From positions 475,266-539,265 of the forward strand of contig CAWAJU010000009.1 in assembly GCA_963782495.1 (NCBI GenBank): a stretch of DNA of 64,000 nt, in the 5' to 3' direction. Under the pieces are notes generated by a model. That model was not told where the DNA came from. It worked only from the letters and a program-made list of their open reading frames with translations, and did not search any database. The first letter of the stretch is position 1, and every line of letters begins with the position of its first letter. A program made the translations under genes and the position numbers. The DNA is from DASQBT01 sp963782495. GTDB taxonomy: Bacteria; Pseudomonadota; Gammaproteobacteria; Burkholderiales; Thiobacillaceae. Positions 8,498 to 17,569 of the stretch are shown here, piece by piece.

Positions 8498-9052
8498 ATG
8501 AAATGGTTTCTGCCCGCTATGCTCCTGTTCGCCTCGCCCGCGTGGTGCGTGAGTTACACGATCGATCCGGCCCACACCTATCCCGGCTTCGAAATCGACC
8601 ACCTGGGCTTCTCCACCCAGCGCGGCCAGTTTGACCGTACAAGCGGAATCCTCGAACTGGATCAAGTGGTCCATACCGGCCGACTGGAAGTTCATGTGGA
8701 CGTTGCGTCTCTGGATACGGGCCAGGATGCCCGTGATGAGGTACTCAAGGGAGTCGACTGGTTTCAGGTGCAACGCTACCCGGAAATGGTCTATCGCTCG
8801 GAGCACTTCGTCTTCGATGGCGACCGGCCGGTTGCGCTAGAAGGCATGCTCACCCTGCTGGGCCAGACCCATCCCCTGCGGTTGGAAATCACCCGGTTCA
8901 ATTGCGGCTTCAACCTGGTCGAAAAGAAGCGCGGCTGCGGTGCCGATGCGCACACGCTGCTGCACCGCTCGGACTACGGCATGCGCACCGGCCTGCCGTT
9001 CGTGGGTGACGAAGTCAGGCTGAATATTCAGGTGGAAGCCTATCTGCCCTGA
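8498..9052 (+). CDS. Second YceI-like periplasmic protein
   Basis: From ATG 8498 the protein is 184 residues, with a signal peptide (KWFLPAMLLFASPAWC) and the YceI pattern SYTIDPAHTYPGFEIDHLGF...GQFDRTSG, then GVDWFQVQRYPEMVYRSE and LEGMLTLLGQTHPLRLEI. It is clearly diverged from the preceding YceI, so this is an old duplication or separate recruitment. Two cysteines (FNCGF and KRGCGAD) may form a disulfide in the barrel. It is the last gene of the b561-YceI-YceI operon; the convergent acs gene begins 17 bases on. An in-frame upstream ATG would lie inside the previous gene and is rejected. Confidence 0.85.
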   Translation: MKWFLPAMLLFASPAWCVSYTIDPAHTYPGFEIDHLGFSTQRGQFDRTSGILELDQVVHTGRLEVHVDVASLDTGQDARDEVLKGVDWFQVQRYPEMVYRSEHFVFDGDRPVALEGMLTLLGQTHPLRLEITRFNCGFNLVEKKRGCGADAHTLLHRSDYGMRTGLPFVGDEVRLNIQVEAYLP

Positions 9053-9068
9053 GGCGTGTTAACACACC

Positions 9069-11042
9069 CTACTCAACGGGTTGTTTGAGCTGCTCCAGGA
9101 TCGCCGGATTCTCCAGGGTGGACACATCCTGAGTAATCGTTTCGTCTTTGGCGATTGCCCTGAGCAGGCGCCGCATGATCTTGCCTGAACGGGTCTTGGG
9201 CAGGTTGTCGCCAAAGCGGATATCGTCCGGCTTGGCGATCGGACCGATTTCCTTGGCCACCCAGTCGCGCAATTCTGCCACCAGTTTTTTCGCTTCCTCG
9301 CCAACCGGCCGGTTGCCCTTGCAGACGACAAATGCCACCACCGCCTCGCCCTTGATGTCGTGCGGCTTGCCCACTACAGCCGCTTCCGCAACCCGCGGAT
9401 GGGCCACCAGGGCAGACTCGATTTCCATGGTGCCCAGACGATGGCCGGATACGTTCAGGACATCGTCAATGCGGCCCATGATCCAGAAAAAACCATCCGC
9501 GTCCAGGTGCGCAGAATCGCCTGCCAGATACATCTTCCCGCCCAGTTCCTCGGGAAAATAAGCTTGCTTGTAGCGCTCCGGGTCTCCCCACAGGGTGCGC
9601 AACTGGGACGGAAATGGCCGCTTGATGACCAGATAGCCGCCCTGGCCTTTTTCGACGTCGTGGCCGTGTTCATCGACAATTGCAGCCATGATGCCTGGTA
9701 GAGGCAGGGTGCAGGATCCGGGTTTGGTCGCCACCGCGCCGGGCAAAGGCGAAATCATGTTGCAGCCGGTTTCGGTCTGCCACCAGGTGTCGACGATGGG
9801 ACAGCGCGACTGGCCGATGACCTCGTGATACCACATCCAGGCTTCAGGATTGATGGGCTCGCCCACCGTGCCAAGCAGGCGCAGGGAGCTCAGATCAAAT
9901 TTTGCAGGCCATTCCGAGCCCAGCTTGATCAGCGAACGAATTGCGGTCGGCGCGGTATAGAAGGTCGTGACCTTGTGCTTCTGAACCATTTCCCAGAAAC
10001 GGCCGGCGTGGGGATAGGTGGGAATGCCCTCGAACATGACCTCGGTCATGCCCATGGCCAGCGGCCCGTAGCAAACATAAGTGTGGCCGGTGATCCAGCC
10101 CACGTCGGCGGTACACCAGTACACGTCGGTCCTGGGCTTGGCATCGAACACCCATTGCATCGACAGGATGGCGCCCAGCAAATAGCCAGCCGAGGAGTGT
10201 TGCACGCCCTTGGGTTTGCCGGTCGAACCCGAGGTGTAAAGAATGAACAACGGATCCTCGGCACCTACCCAGGTCGGTTCGCAACTGTCGGACTGTCCGG
10301 CAATGGCATCCTGCCACCAGATGTCGCGCCCATCGGTCCAGTTAACGGGGCCGCCGCTGCGCTTGTACACCACCACGTTCGTCACGCATTCGTACCCGCC
10401 CATGGCAAGGGCATCATCCACTGCCGCTTTCAGCGGCACGGCCTTGCCGCCGCGCATGGATTCATCGGCCGTCACCACCAGCTTGGCGGCCGCATCGACG
10501 ATGCGCTCATGCAGACTCTTGGCGGAGAAGCCGCCGAACACCACCGAGTGGATCGCGCCGATGCGCGCACAGGCCTGCATGGCCACGACCGCCTCGATGC
10601 TCATGGGCATGTAGATGATGACCCGATCGCCCTTGCCCGCGCCGAGCTTCTTCAGACCATTAGCGAACCGGGATACGCGCTGCAGCAGGTCCTTATAAGA
10701 AGAGGTGGTAACCGTGCCGTCGTCCGCCTCGAAGATGATCGCGGTCTTGTCTCCCAGCCCAGCCTGGATATTCTTGTCCAGGCAATTGTATGAGATGTTC
10801 AACTCACCGTCTTCGAACCACTTGTAAAACGGCGCGTTGCTCTCGTCCAGCACCTTGGAAAACGGCTTATGCCAAACGATGTTGGTGCGCGCCTGATCGG
10901 CCCAGAAGCCTGAGTAGTCCTCCGCAGCCTTGTCACACAAGGCCTGGTATGCGCCCATGCCCGATACCGTCGCCGCGGCCTTGAACTCATCGCTGGGCGG
11001 GAAGCTGCGAGTTTCATGCAGTACGGAGGTAATGGCGGTCAT
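9069..11042 (-). CDS. acs: Acetyl-CoA synthetase (AMP-forming)
   Basis: The 657-residue protein, normal length for Acs, converts acetate, ATP and CoA to acetyl-CoA through acetyl-AMP. It shows the adenylate-forming P-loop-like motif LYTSGSTGKPKG, the acetate-pocket segment VDTWWQTETG, the hinge motif YLAGDSAHLDADGFFWIMGR, and the C-terminal LPKTRSGKIMRRLLRAI, whose Lys is the residue acetylated in characterised enzymes. ATG 11042 has AGGAGA upstream; the longer frame to 11180 runs into glnE and is not used. It is transcribed divergently from glnE with a 57-base gap. Confidence 0.95.
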   Translation of the reverse strand: MTAITSVLHETRSFPPSDEFKAAATVSGMGAYQALCDKAAEDYSGFWADQARTNIVWHKPFSKVLDESNAPFYKWFEDGELNISYNCLDKNIQAGLGDKTAIIFEADDGTVTTSSYKDLLQRVSRFANGLKKLGAGKGDRVIIYMPMSIEAVVAMQACARIGAIHSVVFGGFSAKSLHERIVDAAAKLVVTADESMRGGKAVPLKAAVDDALAMGGYECVTNVVVYKRSGGPVNWTDGRDIWWQDAIAGQSDSCEPTWVGAEDPLFILYTSGSTGKPKGVQHSSAGYLLGAILSMQWVFDAKPRTDVYWCTADVGWITGHTYVCYGPLAMGMTEVMFEGIPTYPHAGRFWEMVQKHKVTTFYTAPTAIRSLIKLGSEWPAKFDLSSLRLLGTVGEPINPEAWMWYHEVIGQSRCPIVDTWWQTETGCNMISPLPGAVATKPGSCTLPLPGIMAAIVDEHGHDVEKGQGGYLVIKRPFPSQLRTLWGDPERYKQAYFPEELGGKMYLAGDSAHLDADGFFWIMGRIDDVLNVSGHRLGTMEIESALVAHPRVAEAAVVGKPHDIKGEAVVAFVVCKGNRPVGEEAKKLVAELRDWVAKEIGPIAKPDDIRFGDNLPKTRSGKIMRRLLRAIAKDETITQDVSTLENPAILEQLKQPVE

Positions 11043-11099
11043 GCTGGAGTCTCCTGGGATTAATATTGATGCTGCCTGGACGCTAATTCTAACCACCCG

Positions 11100-13760
11100 A
11101 TGAAATCCACGGAACACCCTATTGAACGACTGGCCAGGCTTTCCCGCCACGGCGCGCGGTTGCTGGCCGCACGGCCCCAACTGGCGTCGCTGTCAAAGCG
11201 CCTGACTTCAGCCTATTCCCGCCAGGAAATGGAAGCTGCGCTTGGCCAATCCGTGGTTGACGAAGTCCAGGTCCGCGCATCGATGAGGCAGCTGAAGGAC
11301 GAGGTATGGACCGTGACCGCGGCCCGTGATCTGGCAGGACTGGCCGATCTGGATGAGGTCACTGGCGTATTTTCCGATCTGGCCGAGGTCGCCATCCAGA
11401 CCGCATTGAGGTTTCATCATGCGGATCTCGCCGAACGCCACGGCAGCCCGGTGCATGCCGATGGCAGCCCAATGGAGCTGAGCGTGGTTGCCATGGGCAA
11501 GTTGGGAGGGCGTGAGCTGAATGTCTCGTCCGACATCGACCTCGTCTTCCTCTACCCTGAAGACGGCGAAACTACTGGCGGCCAGCCCATTTCACACCAT
11601 GAGTTCTTCATCAGGTTGGGCCGGAAACTGATCAGTGCGCTTGGCGAAAACACGGCTCAGGGTTACGTGTTTCGGATGGACATGCGGCTTCGTCCCTGGG
11701 GCGAAGCCGGGCCGCTGGCCATGAGTTATGCGATGCTGGAGGAGTATCTGATGGCCCAGGGCCGCGCTTGGGAGCGCTATGCCTGGATCAAGGCGCGGCC
11801 GGTCAGCGGCAACCGGCATGCGGAGCTGCTTGCCCTGGTCCGCCCTTTCGTGTTTCGAAAGTACCTGGACTTCAGCGCGTTTGCTGCCATTCGCGACCTG
11901 CACACGCAAATCCGCCGTGAAGTGGCTCGGCACGAGATGCAAGACAACATCAAGCTGGGCCCGGGAGGAATCCGGGAAATCGAATTCGCCGCCCAGGTGT
12001 TCCAGTTGATCCGCGGCGGGCGCATCCCGTCTCTGCAAATCAAGCCGACTCTGAAGGCTCTCGCGGTAGAGGCGGATTATGGCCTGCTTCCGCGCTCCGC
12101 CCAGGAGGAACTCAGCGCTGCCTATGTCTTTCTGCGCCGGCTGGAACACCGAATTCAGTATCTGGATGACAACCAGACCCAGGTCTTGCCCAATGACCCG
12201 GAAAACCGTCAGCGCGTTGCGGAAATGATGGGGCAGTCTGACTGGGCGTCCTTGCTGCGCGAGTTGAACCAGCATCGAAACAAGGTCACGCGTCATTTCG
12301 AGCAGATCTTCTCCGCCCCGCAGACTGATCAGCAGAGTCACGCCTTGGCCGGCATCTGGCTTGCCCCGGATGCGGCCGCCGGCCAGTTGGCGCAGTTAGG
12401 CTACGTGGAGCCGGAAGCGAGCGCGCGCCAACTGGGACTGCTGCGCGCCGGCCTGCACGCGCGCTTGCCCGAAACGGCGCGGGCCAAGCTCAGCGCCTTG
12501 ATCCCGCCCCTCATTCAAGTGGCGGCCGAGTATGACAATCCGGACGATACCCTGGCCAGACTTTTGCGCCTGCTCGAGACCATCGCCCGCCGCACCACCT
12601 ATCTTTCCCTGCTTACCGAATATCCCGCCGCACTCCGGCAATTGTGCAGACTGGTTTCCGCGAGCCCTTGGGCGGCCGATCTGCTAAGCCGCCAACCCTT
12701 GCTACTGGATGAACTGATCGATCCGCGGCAGCTAATGACAGCGCCCGACTGGCCTGGGCTTTTCCTGCGTTTGGGCGAGGATCTGGACGCCCTCGGGCAG
12801 GACACGGAAGAACAAATGGACTGCCTGCGTCGCTTCAAGCAGGTACAGACCCTGCACCTTCTGGCTCAGGATGTGGCCGGGCTGCTGCCGCTGGAGAAGC
12901 TCTCGGATCACCTGTCCGACCTGGCTGACGGGCTGTTGACCGAAACCCTGAAACGGGTTTGGCTCGGCTTCAAGCAGAAGCATCGGCCGGATCCACAGTT
13001 TGCCATCGTTGCCTACGGCAAGCTGGGCGGCAAGGAACTCGGCTACGCGTCCGACCTCGATCTGGTCTTTCTCTACGATGATGACGTGGCTGAGGCCGGT
13101 GTCCTTTATGCGCGCTTCGCCCAGCGCGTCATCAGTTGGCTTGGCACGCCCACAGGTGCAGGCGTGCTCTACGACACCGACCTGCGTCTGCGACCCAGCG
13201 GCTCTTCAGGCCTGCTGGTTGCCAGCCTGGCCTCGTTCGAGGAATACCAGCATCATCATGCCTGGGTGTGGGAGCATCAGGCGCTCACCCGTGCGCGTTA
13301 TGTGTGCGGGGATGCCAGGATAGGACAAGCCTTCGATGCGCTGCGCCATGCCATCCTGACCCTGCCCAGGGAACAGTCCAGTTTGAAGCAAGAGGTCATA
13401 GTCATGCGGCAAAAGATGCGCGATGGCCATCCCAATGCCAGCGGACTATTTGATCTGAAACACGACCGCGGCGGTCTGGTGGATGTGGAGTTCAGCGTTC
13501 AGTACCTGGTCCTGGCACATGCTCGCGTCTACCCTCAACTGCTGGCCAACGTGGGCAATATTGCGCTGCTCAAGTTCTGCGGCGAGGCCGGGCTATTGCC
13601 CTCCGATCTGGCCACCGCAAGCGCAGATGCCTACCGGGAGCTGCGCAAGCTGCAGCACGCCGTCAAGCTCCATGGCGCGCACGAAGCCCGGCTGGACCAG
13701 GCGACAGTTGAACGCCAGACGGAAACAGTTCGGGGTCTTTGGAAATGTGTTTTCGAATGA
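11100..13760 (+). CDS. glnE: Bifunctional glutamine synthetase adenylyltransferase/deadenylase
   Basis: This 886-residue protein has two nucleotidyltransferase cores. The first (GKLGGRELNVSSDIDLVFLY, about residue 135) corresponds to the deadenylylating half. The second (YGKLGGKELGYASDLDLVFLYDDD, about residue 640) corresponds to the adenylylating half. Helical linkers with the FVFRKYLDF and VEFSVQYLVL elements of GlnE separate them. The enzyme adds and removes AMP on glutamine synthetase in response to PII, tuning nitrogen assimilation. It is somewhat shorter than the enterobacterial protein, mostly at the N-terminus. It stands alone: acs is divergent upstream, and a riboswitch-bearing leader belonging to the next gene lies downstream. 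Confidence 0.95.
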   Translation: MKSTEHPIERLARLSRHGARLLAARPQLASLSKRLTSAYSRQEMEAALGQSVVDEVQVRASMRQLKDEVWTVTAARDLAGLADLDEVTGVFSDLAEVAIQTALRFHHADLAERHGSPVHADGSPMELSVVAMGKLGGRELNVSSDIDLVFLYPEDGETTGGQPISHHEFFIRLGRKLISALGENTAQGYVFRMDMRLRPWGEAGPLAMSYAMLEEYLMAQGRAWERYAWIKARPVSGNRHAELLALVRPFVFRKYLDFSAFAAIRDLHTQIRREVARHEMQDNIKLGPGGIREIEFAAQVFQLIRGGRIPSLQIKPTLKALAVEADYGLLPRSAQEELSAAYVFLRRLEHRIQYLDDNQTQVLPNDPENRQRVAEMMGQSDWASLLRELNQHRNKVTRHFEQIFSAPQTDQQSHALAGIWLAPDAAAGQLAQLGYVEPEASARQLGLLRAGLHARLPETARAKLSALIPPLIQVAAEYDNPDDTLARLLRLLETIARRTTYLSLLTEYPAALRQLCRLVSASPWAADLLSRQPLLLDELIDPRQLMTAPDWPGLFLRLGEDLDALGQDTEEQMDCLRRFKQVQTLHLLAQDVAGLLPLEKLSDHLSDLADGLLTETLKRVWLGFKQKHRPDPQFAIVAYGKLGGKELGYASDLDLVFLYDDDVAEAGVLYARFAQRVISWLGTPTGAGVLYDTDLRLRPSGSSGLLVASLASFEEYQHHHAWVWEHQALTRARYVCGDARIGQAFDALRHAILTLPREQSSLKQEVIVMRQKMRDGHPNASGLFDLKHDRGGLVDVEFSVQYLVLAHARVYPQLLANVGNIALLKFCGEAGLLPSDLATASADAYRELRKLQHAVKLHGAHEARLDQATVERQTETVRGLWKCVFE

Positions 13761-14015
13761 TAGCCGCCGGGCGAAGTGTCTTGGATCGGCGCAACCATTG
13801 GCGGACAAATCGGGGCATCTTTCAATGAATTCCGGGAAATAGACGGCCAATTGGAACGATATGGCCAGATTCCGTTGTGCCAAACCGGGGATTGCAGATG
13901 ACCGCCCTATCGGTACACGACAGGCAATAAATAAATTAAATCAAATACGGGCTTCAGCCAGACCCGACTCTGGCCGCTAATAGGTTCAATTGGTAGTGGG
14001 TTATCCCCTGCCGGA

Positions 14016-14118
14016 CATCCGAACCTGCACTGCAGGCCCTGGGCAAACCCGCCGCGAGGCGGGGACGCAAAATCTCCGGTCTGTTCTTCATTTGAACAGA
14101 TAGCGGGACTGCCGGATG
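14016..14118 (+). promoter_or_regulatory. Cyclic di-GMP-I (GEMM) riboswitch upstream of the DUF1631 gene
   Basis: The plus strand has the c-di-GMP-I landmarks. There is a closing pair CATCCG/CGGATG (14016-14021 with 14113-14118), then GGGCAAACCCGCC, a stem capped by a GCGA tetraloop, GGGGACGCAAAATCTCCGG, a perfect TCTGTTC/GAACAGA stem, and AGCGGGACTGCCGG. Compared with the usual core, AAGCC is replaced by AAATC. An extra small hairpin (CCTGCA/TGCAGG, 14024-14036) sits in the 5' strand before GGGCAAACC. It shares the core with the riboswitch at 7089-7172 but differs in the second stem and flanks. It lies 75 bases before the DUF1631 start. Confidence 0.85.
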
Positions 14119-14121
14119 AGT

Positions 14122-14145
14122 GAGCCAAGCGTTGGCTCCCTTTCC
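14122..14145 (+). terminator. Probable riboswitch expression-platform terminator
   Basis: A 7-bp perfect stem (GAGCCAA 14122-14128 with TTGGCTC 14132-14138, loop GCG) begins three bases after the aptamer and is followed by CCTTTCCTT. The pyrimidine tract is not a pure T run, so termination would be weak, but the position is right for a switch platform. Confidence 0.45.
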
Positions 14146-14192
14146 TTGCCCCTGTCCGCCACCCCTGCCTCAAACCGCGGTCTGGAGTTGCT

Positions 14193-16406
14193 ATGTCTGA
14201 CAATGTCGTAAACCTGAATGATTTCGGTGGTACCCGACGCTACGTCAGCCGGGCAGACTCGCTTTCCTTGCTTCATGCCTGCCGCGATCAGTTGATCGAG
14301 GGGGTGTGCCGCGTTCTTAATCGCCAGATCGAGCCCATGGAAAATGCCCTTCTGGCTCAAGCCGAGCGGGCCCCCCTGCTGGAAACGCGCAACCTTTTTT
14401 ACGATGCCCAGGGCATGCTGAACAAGCGCGCGAACGAAGCCATTCTGGCTTGCAAGCGCGCTTTTCTTGGAGCCTTTGACCAAGCCACTGCCGGTAATCC
14501 GGAAGCTGCTCGTGCCCCTAAGCCTGGGGAACTAAGCCTGCTGGGCGATGCAGACTTTGAGTCCACCCTGACAGTAAACAAGGCGACCTCGCGCCTGCGC
14601 TTCAACAGTGCCGAGGAACTGGTCACCCTGGATTCCCGAATCGGTATCTTGCTCGACCGGCCCCAATTGAAGGAAGATGACAACCCCCTCGGTCCTCGTC
14701 AGCTTTGCCAGTCCATACTCAATGGACTGACCAGCCTGGACATGCAGCCGAAGGCCTGCCTGGTCTTGCTGAACCAGTTTGAACTGGTGCTGTATCCGGA
14801 ATTGCCGGCCATCTACAAGACCCTCAACCAACACCTGATTGACAAAGGCATCCTGCCCGACATTAAGGTCGGGCAATCAGTGCGGATTCACCCCCGGGCT
14901 CCCGCACAGCAAGCCGTTAGCGAGCCTGACGATTTCAATCAGTTGTTCGAACAACTGGCCAGTGCGCAAAGCCTGGCCGGCTATGGCAACTTGTCCCACG
15001 GCGGACTTGGCAGCGGGCAAACGCTTGCCCTCGGTCAATCTGGTCTGGCAGCATGGGGCGGCAACGCGCCCCTGGGCATGCTGGAAGCCCTGAACCAATT
15101 GCAAGCCGGACCGCTGATTTTGCCCAGCGGCGCGCAAATCAATCTAGTCTCACCCGCTGGCAACCATGCCAATGTGCTGCGCCAGCTTCAGCAAAGTCCT
15201 GTCATGGTTGGCGCATCCCGCCTGGAAGCCTTGATGGTGGACGCAGTGGCCATGCTGTTCGATATCGTCTTTGACGAGGACCTGATTCCCACCAGTCTGA
15301 AGAATCTGCTTTCCCGCCTGCAGCTGCCAGTGCTCAAGGCCGCATTGCTCGACCGCAACTTCTTCTCCAATCGCAAGCATCCGGCGCGCAGGCTGCTGGA
15401 CGTCATTGCCGATCTGGCGGCCAACCTTCCTCCGGTGGCCGACGGCAGCCATCCCCATCTGGACAAACTGGAAGCCATCATCGACCGGGTCGTTACGGAA
15501 TTTGACCAGGATCCAACGGTGTTCGAAACCGCTGCTCTGCAAGTGGCAGAACTGGAAATTGAGCGCCAGTCCGCCCTGGAGGCCAGCCTTTCCGAACCCA
15601 TCCAGAGTCTGCAACGCGCCGAACGAGCGGAAACCGCGCCAGTGTTCATTCAGGACCAGATCAGGCAGGCCCTGCAGAGGCAGCCGGTCATGCCTGCTGT
15701 CAGCCGTTTTCTGCAGACCCGATGGGCTGAAACCCTGAGCCAAACCTACATAGCACAAGGCGCCGCCGCTCCCCAGTTCACCAGCGAAATGGAAACCATG
15801 CGCGAACTGATCTGGAGCGTGCAACCCAAAGCCGACATGGACACCAGGCTGATGCTGGTCCGCATACTGCCGGGCATGCTCAAGCGCTTGCGCGAAGGAC
15901 TGGCTCAGTGCGGCGTGGAGCCGCATGAGATTGACCGCTTCTTCGCGGAACTGGTCGTTCTCCACGCCAACGCAGTGCGGCCCCCCGCAGCGGCGATTCT
16001 GCCCCTGCCGGAAGCCGAGCCGGAGCCGGAACCGGAAGCAGCTGGCGAAACTCTCGCCGAAGCGGCGGAAACGCAAGCCGCGCCCGTGCAGGTGCAGGTC
16101 GAAATCGAGGATGTCTATACCGAACGCGCACGCGACCTCAACAAGGGCGACTGGGTGGAATTCCACTATGACGATGGCACCTTCCGCTGGGCTCGTCTGG
16201 CTTTCAGCAGCGATCGCGGCAACTATCTGTTCACCGACCAGGACAGCGTCAACACCTTCTCCATCTCCCTGCACCGCCTGGCCGACAAATTGCGCACCGG
16301 CCAAGCCGTACTGGTGGTGCGCCGCTCCATCACCGAATCCGCCTTCAGCAAGCTGATGACCTTTTTCCGCGCCAAGGCCTCCCAGCCCGGCAACACGCCC
16401 GCATAA
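14193..16406 (+). CDS. DUF1631 family protein
   Basis: This 737-residue protein has no signal peptide or membrane helix. It is mostly helical, with a C-terminal domain after an acidic, Glu/Pro-rich linker (about residues 610-635: EAEPEPEPEAAGE). That domain carries DLNKGDWVEFHYDDGTFRW and a LADKLRTGQAVLVVRRS segment, which has the look of a small beta-barrel. I recognise the whole as DUF1631, a family of unknown biochemical role common in beta- and gammaproteobacteria and sometimes wrongly labelled thymidine phosphorylase. The preceding c-di-GMP riboswitch links it to second-messenger signalling. The start at 14193 has no strong ribosome site, but the first conserved segment (RADSLSLLHACRDQLIEGV) follows closely. 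Confidence 0.8.
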   Translation: MSDNVVNLNDFGGTRRYVSRADSLSLLHACRDQLIEGVCRVLNRQIEPMENALLAQAERAPLLETRNLFYDAQGMLNKRANEAILACKRAFLGAFDQATAGNPEAARAPKPGELSLLGDADFESTLTVNKATSRLRFNSAEELVTLDSRIGILLDRPQLKEDDNPLGPRQLCQSILNGLTSLDMQPKACLVLLNQFELVLYPELPAIYKTLNQHLIDKGILPDIKVGQSVRIHPRAPAQQAVSEPDDFNQLFEQLASAQSLAGYGNLSHGGLGSGQTLALGQSGLAAWGGNAPLGMLEALNQLQAGPLILPSGAQINLVSPAGNHANVLRQLQQSPVMVGASRLEALMVDAVAMLFDIVFDEDLIPTSLKNLLSRLQLPVLKAALLDRNFFSNRKHPARRLLDVIADLAANLPPVADGSHPHLDKLEAIIDRVVTEFDQDPTVFETAALQVAELEIERQSALEASLSEPIQSLQRAERAETAPVFIQDQIRQALQRQPVMPAVSRFLQTRWAETLSQTYIAQGAAAPQFTSEMETMRELIWSVQPKADMDTRLMLVRILPGMLKRLREGLAQCGVEPHEIDRFFAELVVLHANAVRPPAAAILPLPEAEPEPEPEAAGETLAEAAETQAAPVQVQVEIEDVYTERARDLNKGDWVEFHYDDGTFRWARLAFSSDRGNYLFTDQDSVNTFSISLHRLADKLRTGQAVLVVRRSITESAFSKLMTFFRAKASQPGNTPA

Positions 16407-16511
16407 GCGCGGCGTGACGGCTCGCGCGGGACTGTCCTCGCGAGGAAAGCGGCCGCTCACGCCACGCGACTCAAACTTCACCCTTCCGCCAGCCCCTGAT
16501 AGCATTCGGGC

Positions 16512-17558
16512 ATGTCGGACTCATTTTCCGCGAAACTCATCGCCTGGCAGAGGCGCCATGGGCGCCACGACCTGCCCTGGCAAGCCAACCGCGATCCCTA
16601 TGCAATCTGGGTGTCTGAAATCATGCTGCAGCAAACCCAGGTGGCCACGGTCGTTCCCTATTACAAACGCTTCATGGCCCGGTTTCCCGATATTCCTTCA
16701 CTCGCATCCGCGTCCGAGGAAGAAGTGCTCACTTACTGGGCAGGGCTCGGCTACTATGCGCGCGGTCGCAATCTGCACAAGGCCGCGCAGCTCATGCGGG
16801 ACTCGCACGTGGGCCGGTTTCCGTCCAGCTTTGAGGAAGTCGCCGCCCTGCCGGGTGTAGGTCCGTCCACGGCGGCTGCGATCTGTATCTTTGCCTTTGG
16901 TCAGCGGCACGCCATCCTGGACGGCAACGTCAAGCGAGTGCTTGCCCGCGCCTACGGTGTCAGTGGTTATCCGGGCGAGAAGCGGATCGAGCAGGCCCTC
17001 TGGCAGCGAGCCCGAAGCCTGTTGCCGGACCAGGATCTGGAAACCTATACCCAGGCCTTGATGGACCTGGGCGCCACACTTTGCACACGCGGCAAACCGC
17101 GCTGTGAACACTGTCCAGTGCGCGCCGACTGCGTGGCATTGCAAGACGATCGGGTGAGCGAATTACCCAGTGCCCGGCCACGAAAGACCCTGCCGGAGAA
17201 GCACGCGCAGTTTCTGGTGATCCGCCATGGCCTCGACCTGTTGCTGGAAAAACGCCCGGCACCTGGTATTTGGGGCGGGCTATGGAGCCTGCCGGAAGCA
17301 GCCCCGGACAGCGACCCTGCACAGGCCTGTCTTCACCTCAGCGGCCAACTGCCCGGCAGCATGCAGCCGCTACCCGCCCTGACCCATAGCTTCACCCATT
17401 TCAAGCTTCACATCCAACCCATTGAAGTGACGTTGTCGCGCAAACCCAGCGCAACCCATGAATCCGGATGCCAGGTCTGGATGCCGTTGGCCGACGCCCT
17501 GCATGCGGCACTGCCCAAGGCAGTGGAAAAGATCCTCAGGAAGCTTGCAGCAGAATAG
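16512..17558 (+). CDS. mutY: A/G-specific adenine DNA glycosylase
   Basis: MutY removes adenine mispaired with 8-oxoguanine. The 348-residue protein carries catalytic Glu36 (SEIMLQQTQ), the helix-hairpin-helix LPGVGPSTA (115-123), catalytic Asp138 (ILDGNVKRV) and the four iron-sulfur cysteines C192, C199, C202, C208 (spacing 6-2-5). The C-terminal MutT-like domain, which recognises 8-oxoG, includes ALTHSFTHFKLHI. The 105-base gap before it contains large inverted repeats (GGCGTGA...TCACGCC around CTCGCG/CGCGAG, 16411-16467), possibly a terminator for DUF1631. A TatD nuclease follows 11 bases after, probably co-transcribed. Confidence 0.95.
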   Translation: MSDSFSAKLIAWQRRHGRHDLPWQANRDPYAIWVSEIMLQQTQVATVVPYYKRFMARFPDIPSLASASEEEVLTYWAGLGYYARGRNLHKAAQLMRDSHVGRFPSSFEEVAALPGVGPSTAAAICIFAFGQRHAILDGNVKRVLARAYGVSGYPGEKRIEQALWQRARSLLPDQDLETYTQALMDLGATLCTRGKPRCEHCPVRADCVALQDDRVSELPSARPRKTLPEKHAQFLVIRHGLDLLLEKRPAPGIWGGLWSLPEAAPDSDPAQACLHLSGQLPGSMQPLPALTHSFTHFKLHIQPIEVTLSRKPSATHESGCQVWMPLADALHAALPKAVEKILRKLAAE

Positions 17559-17569
17559 GACAGTCGCTC

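Larger units (their letters stand above)
13761..14192 (+). other. Leader region between glnE and the DUF1631 gene
   Basis: This 432-base gap has no convincing gene. Its first 250 bases are relatively AT-rich (for example the AATAAATAAATTAAATC stretch near 13925) and presumably hold the promoter of the downstream transcript; I could not place -35/-10 boxes with confidence. The second half holds a c-di-GMP riboswitch and a hairpin, listed separately. Confidence 0.5.
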
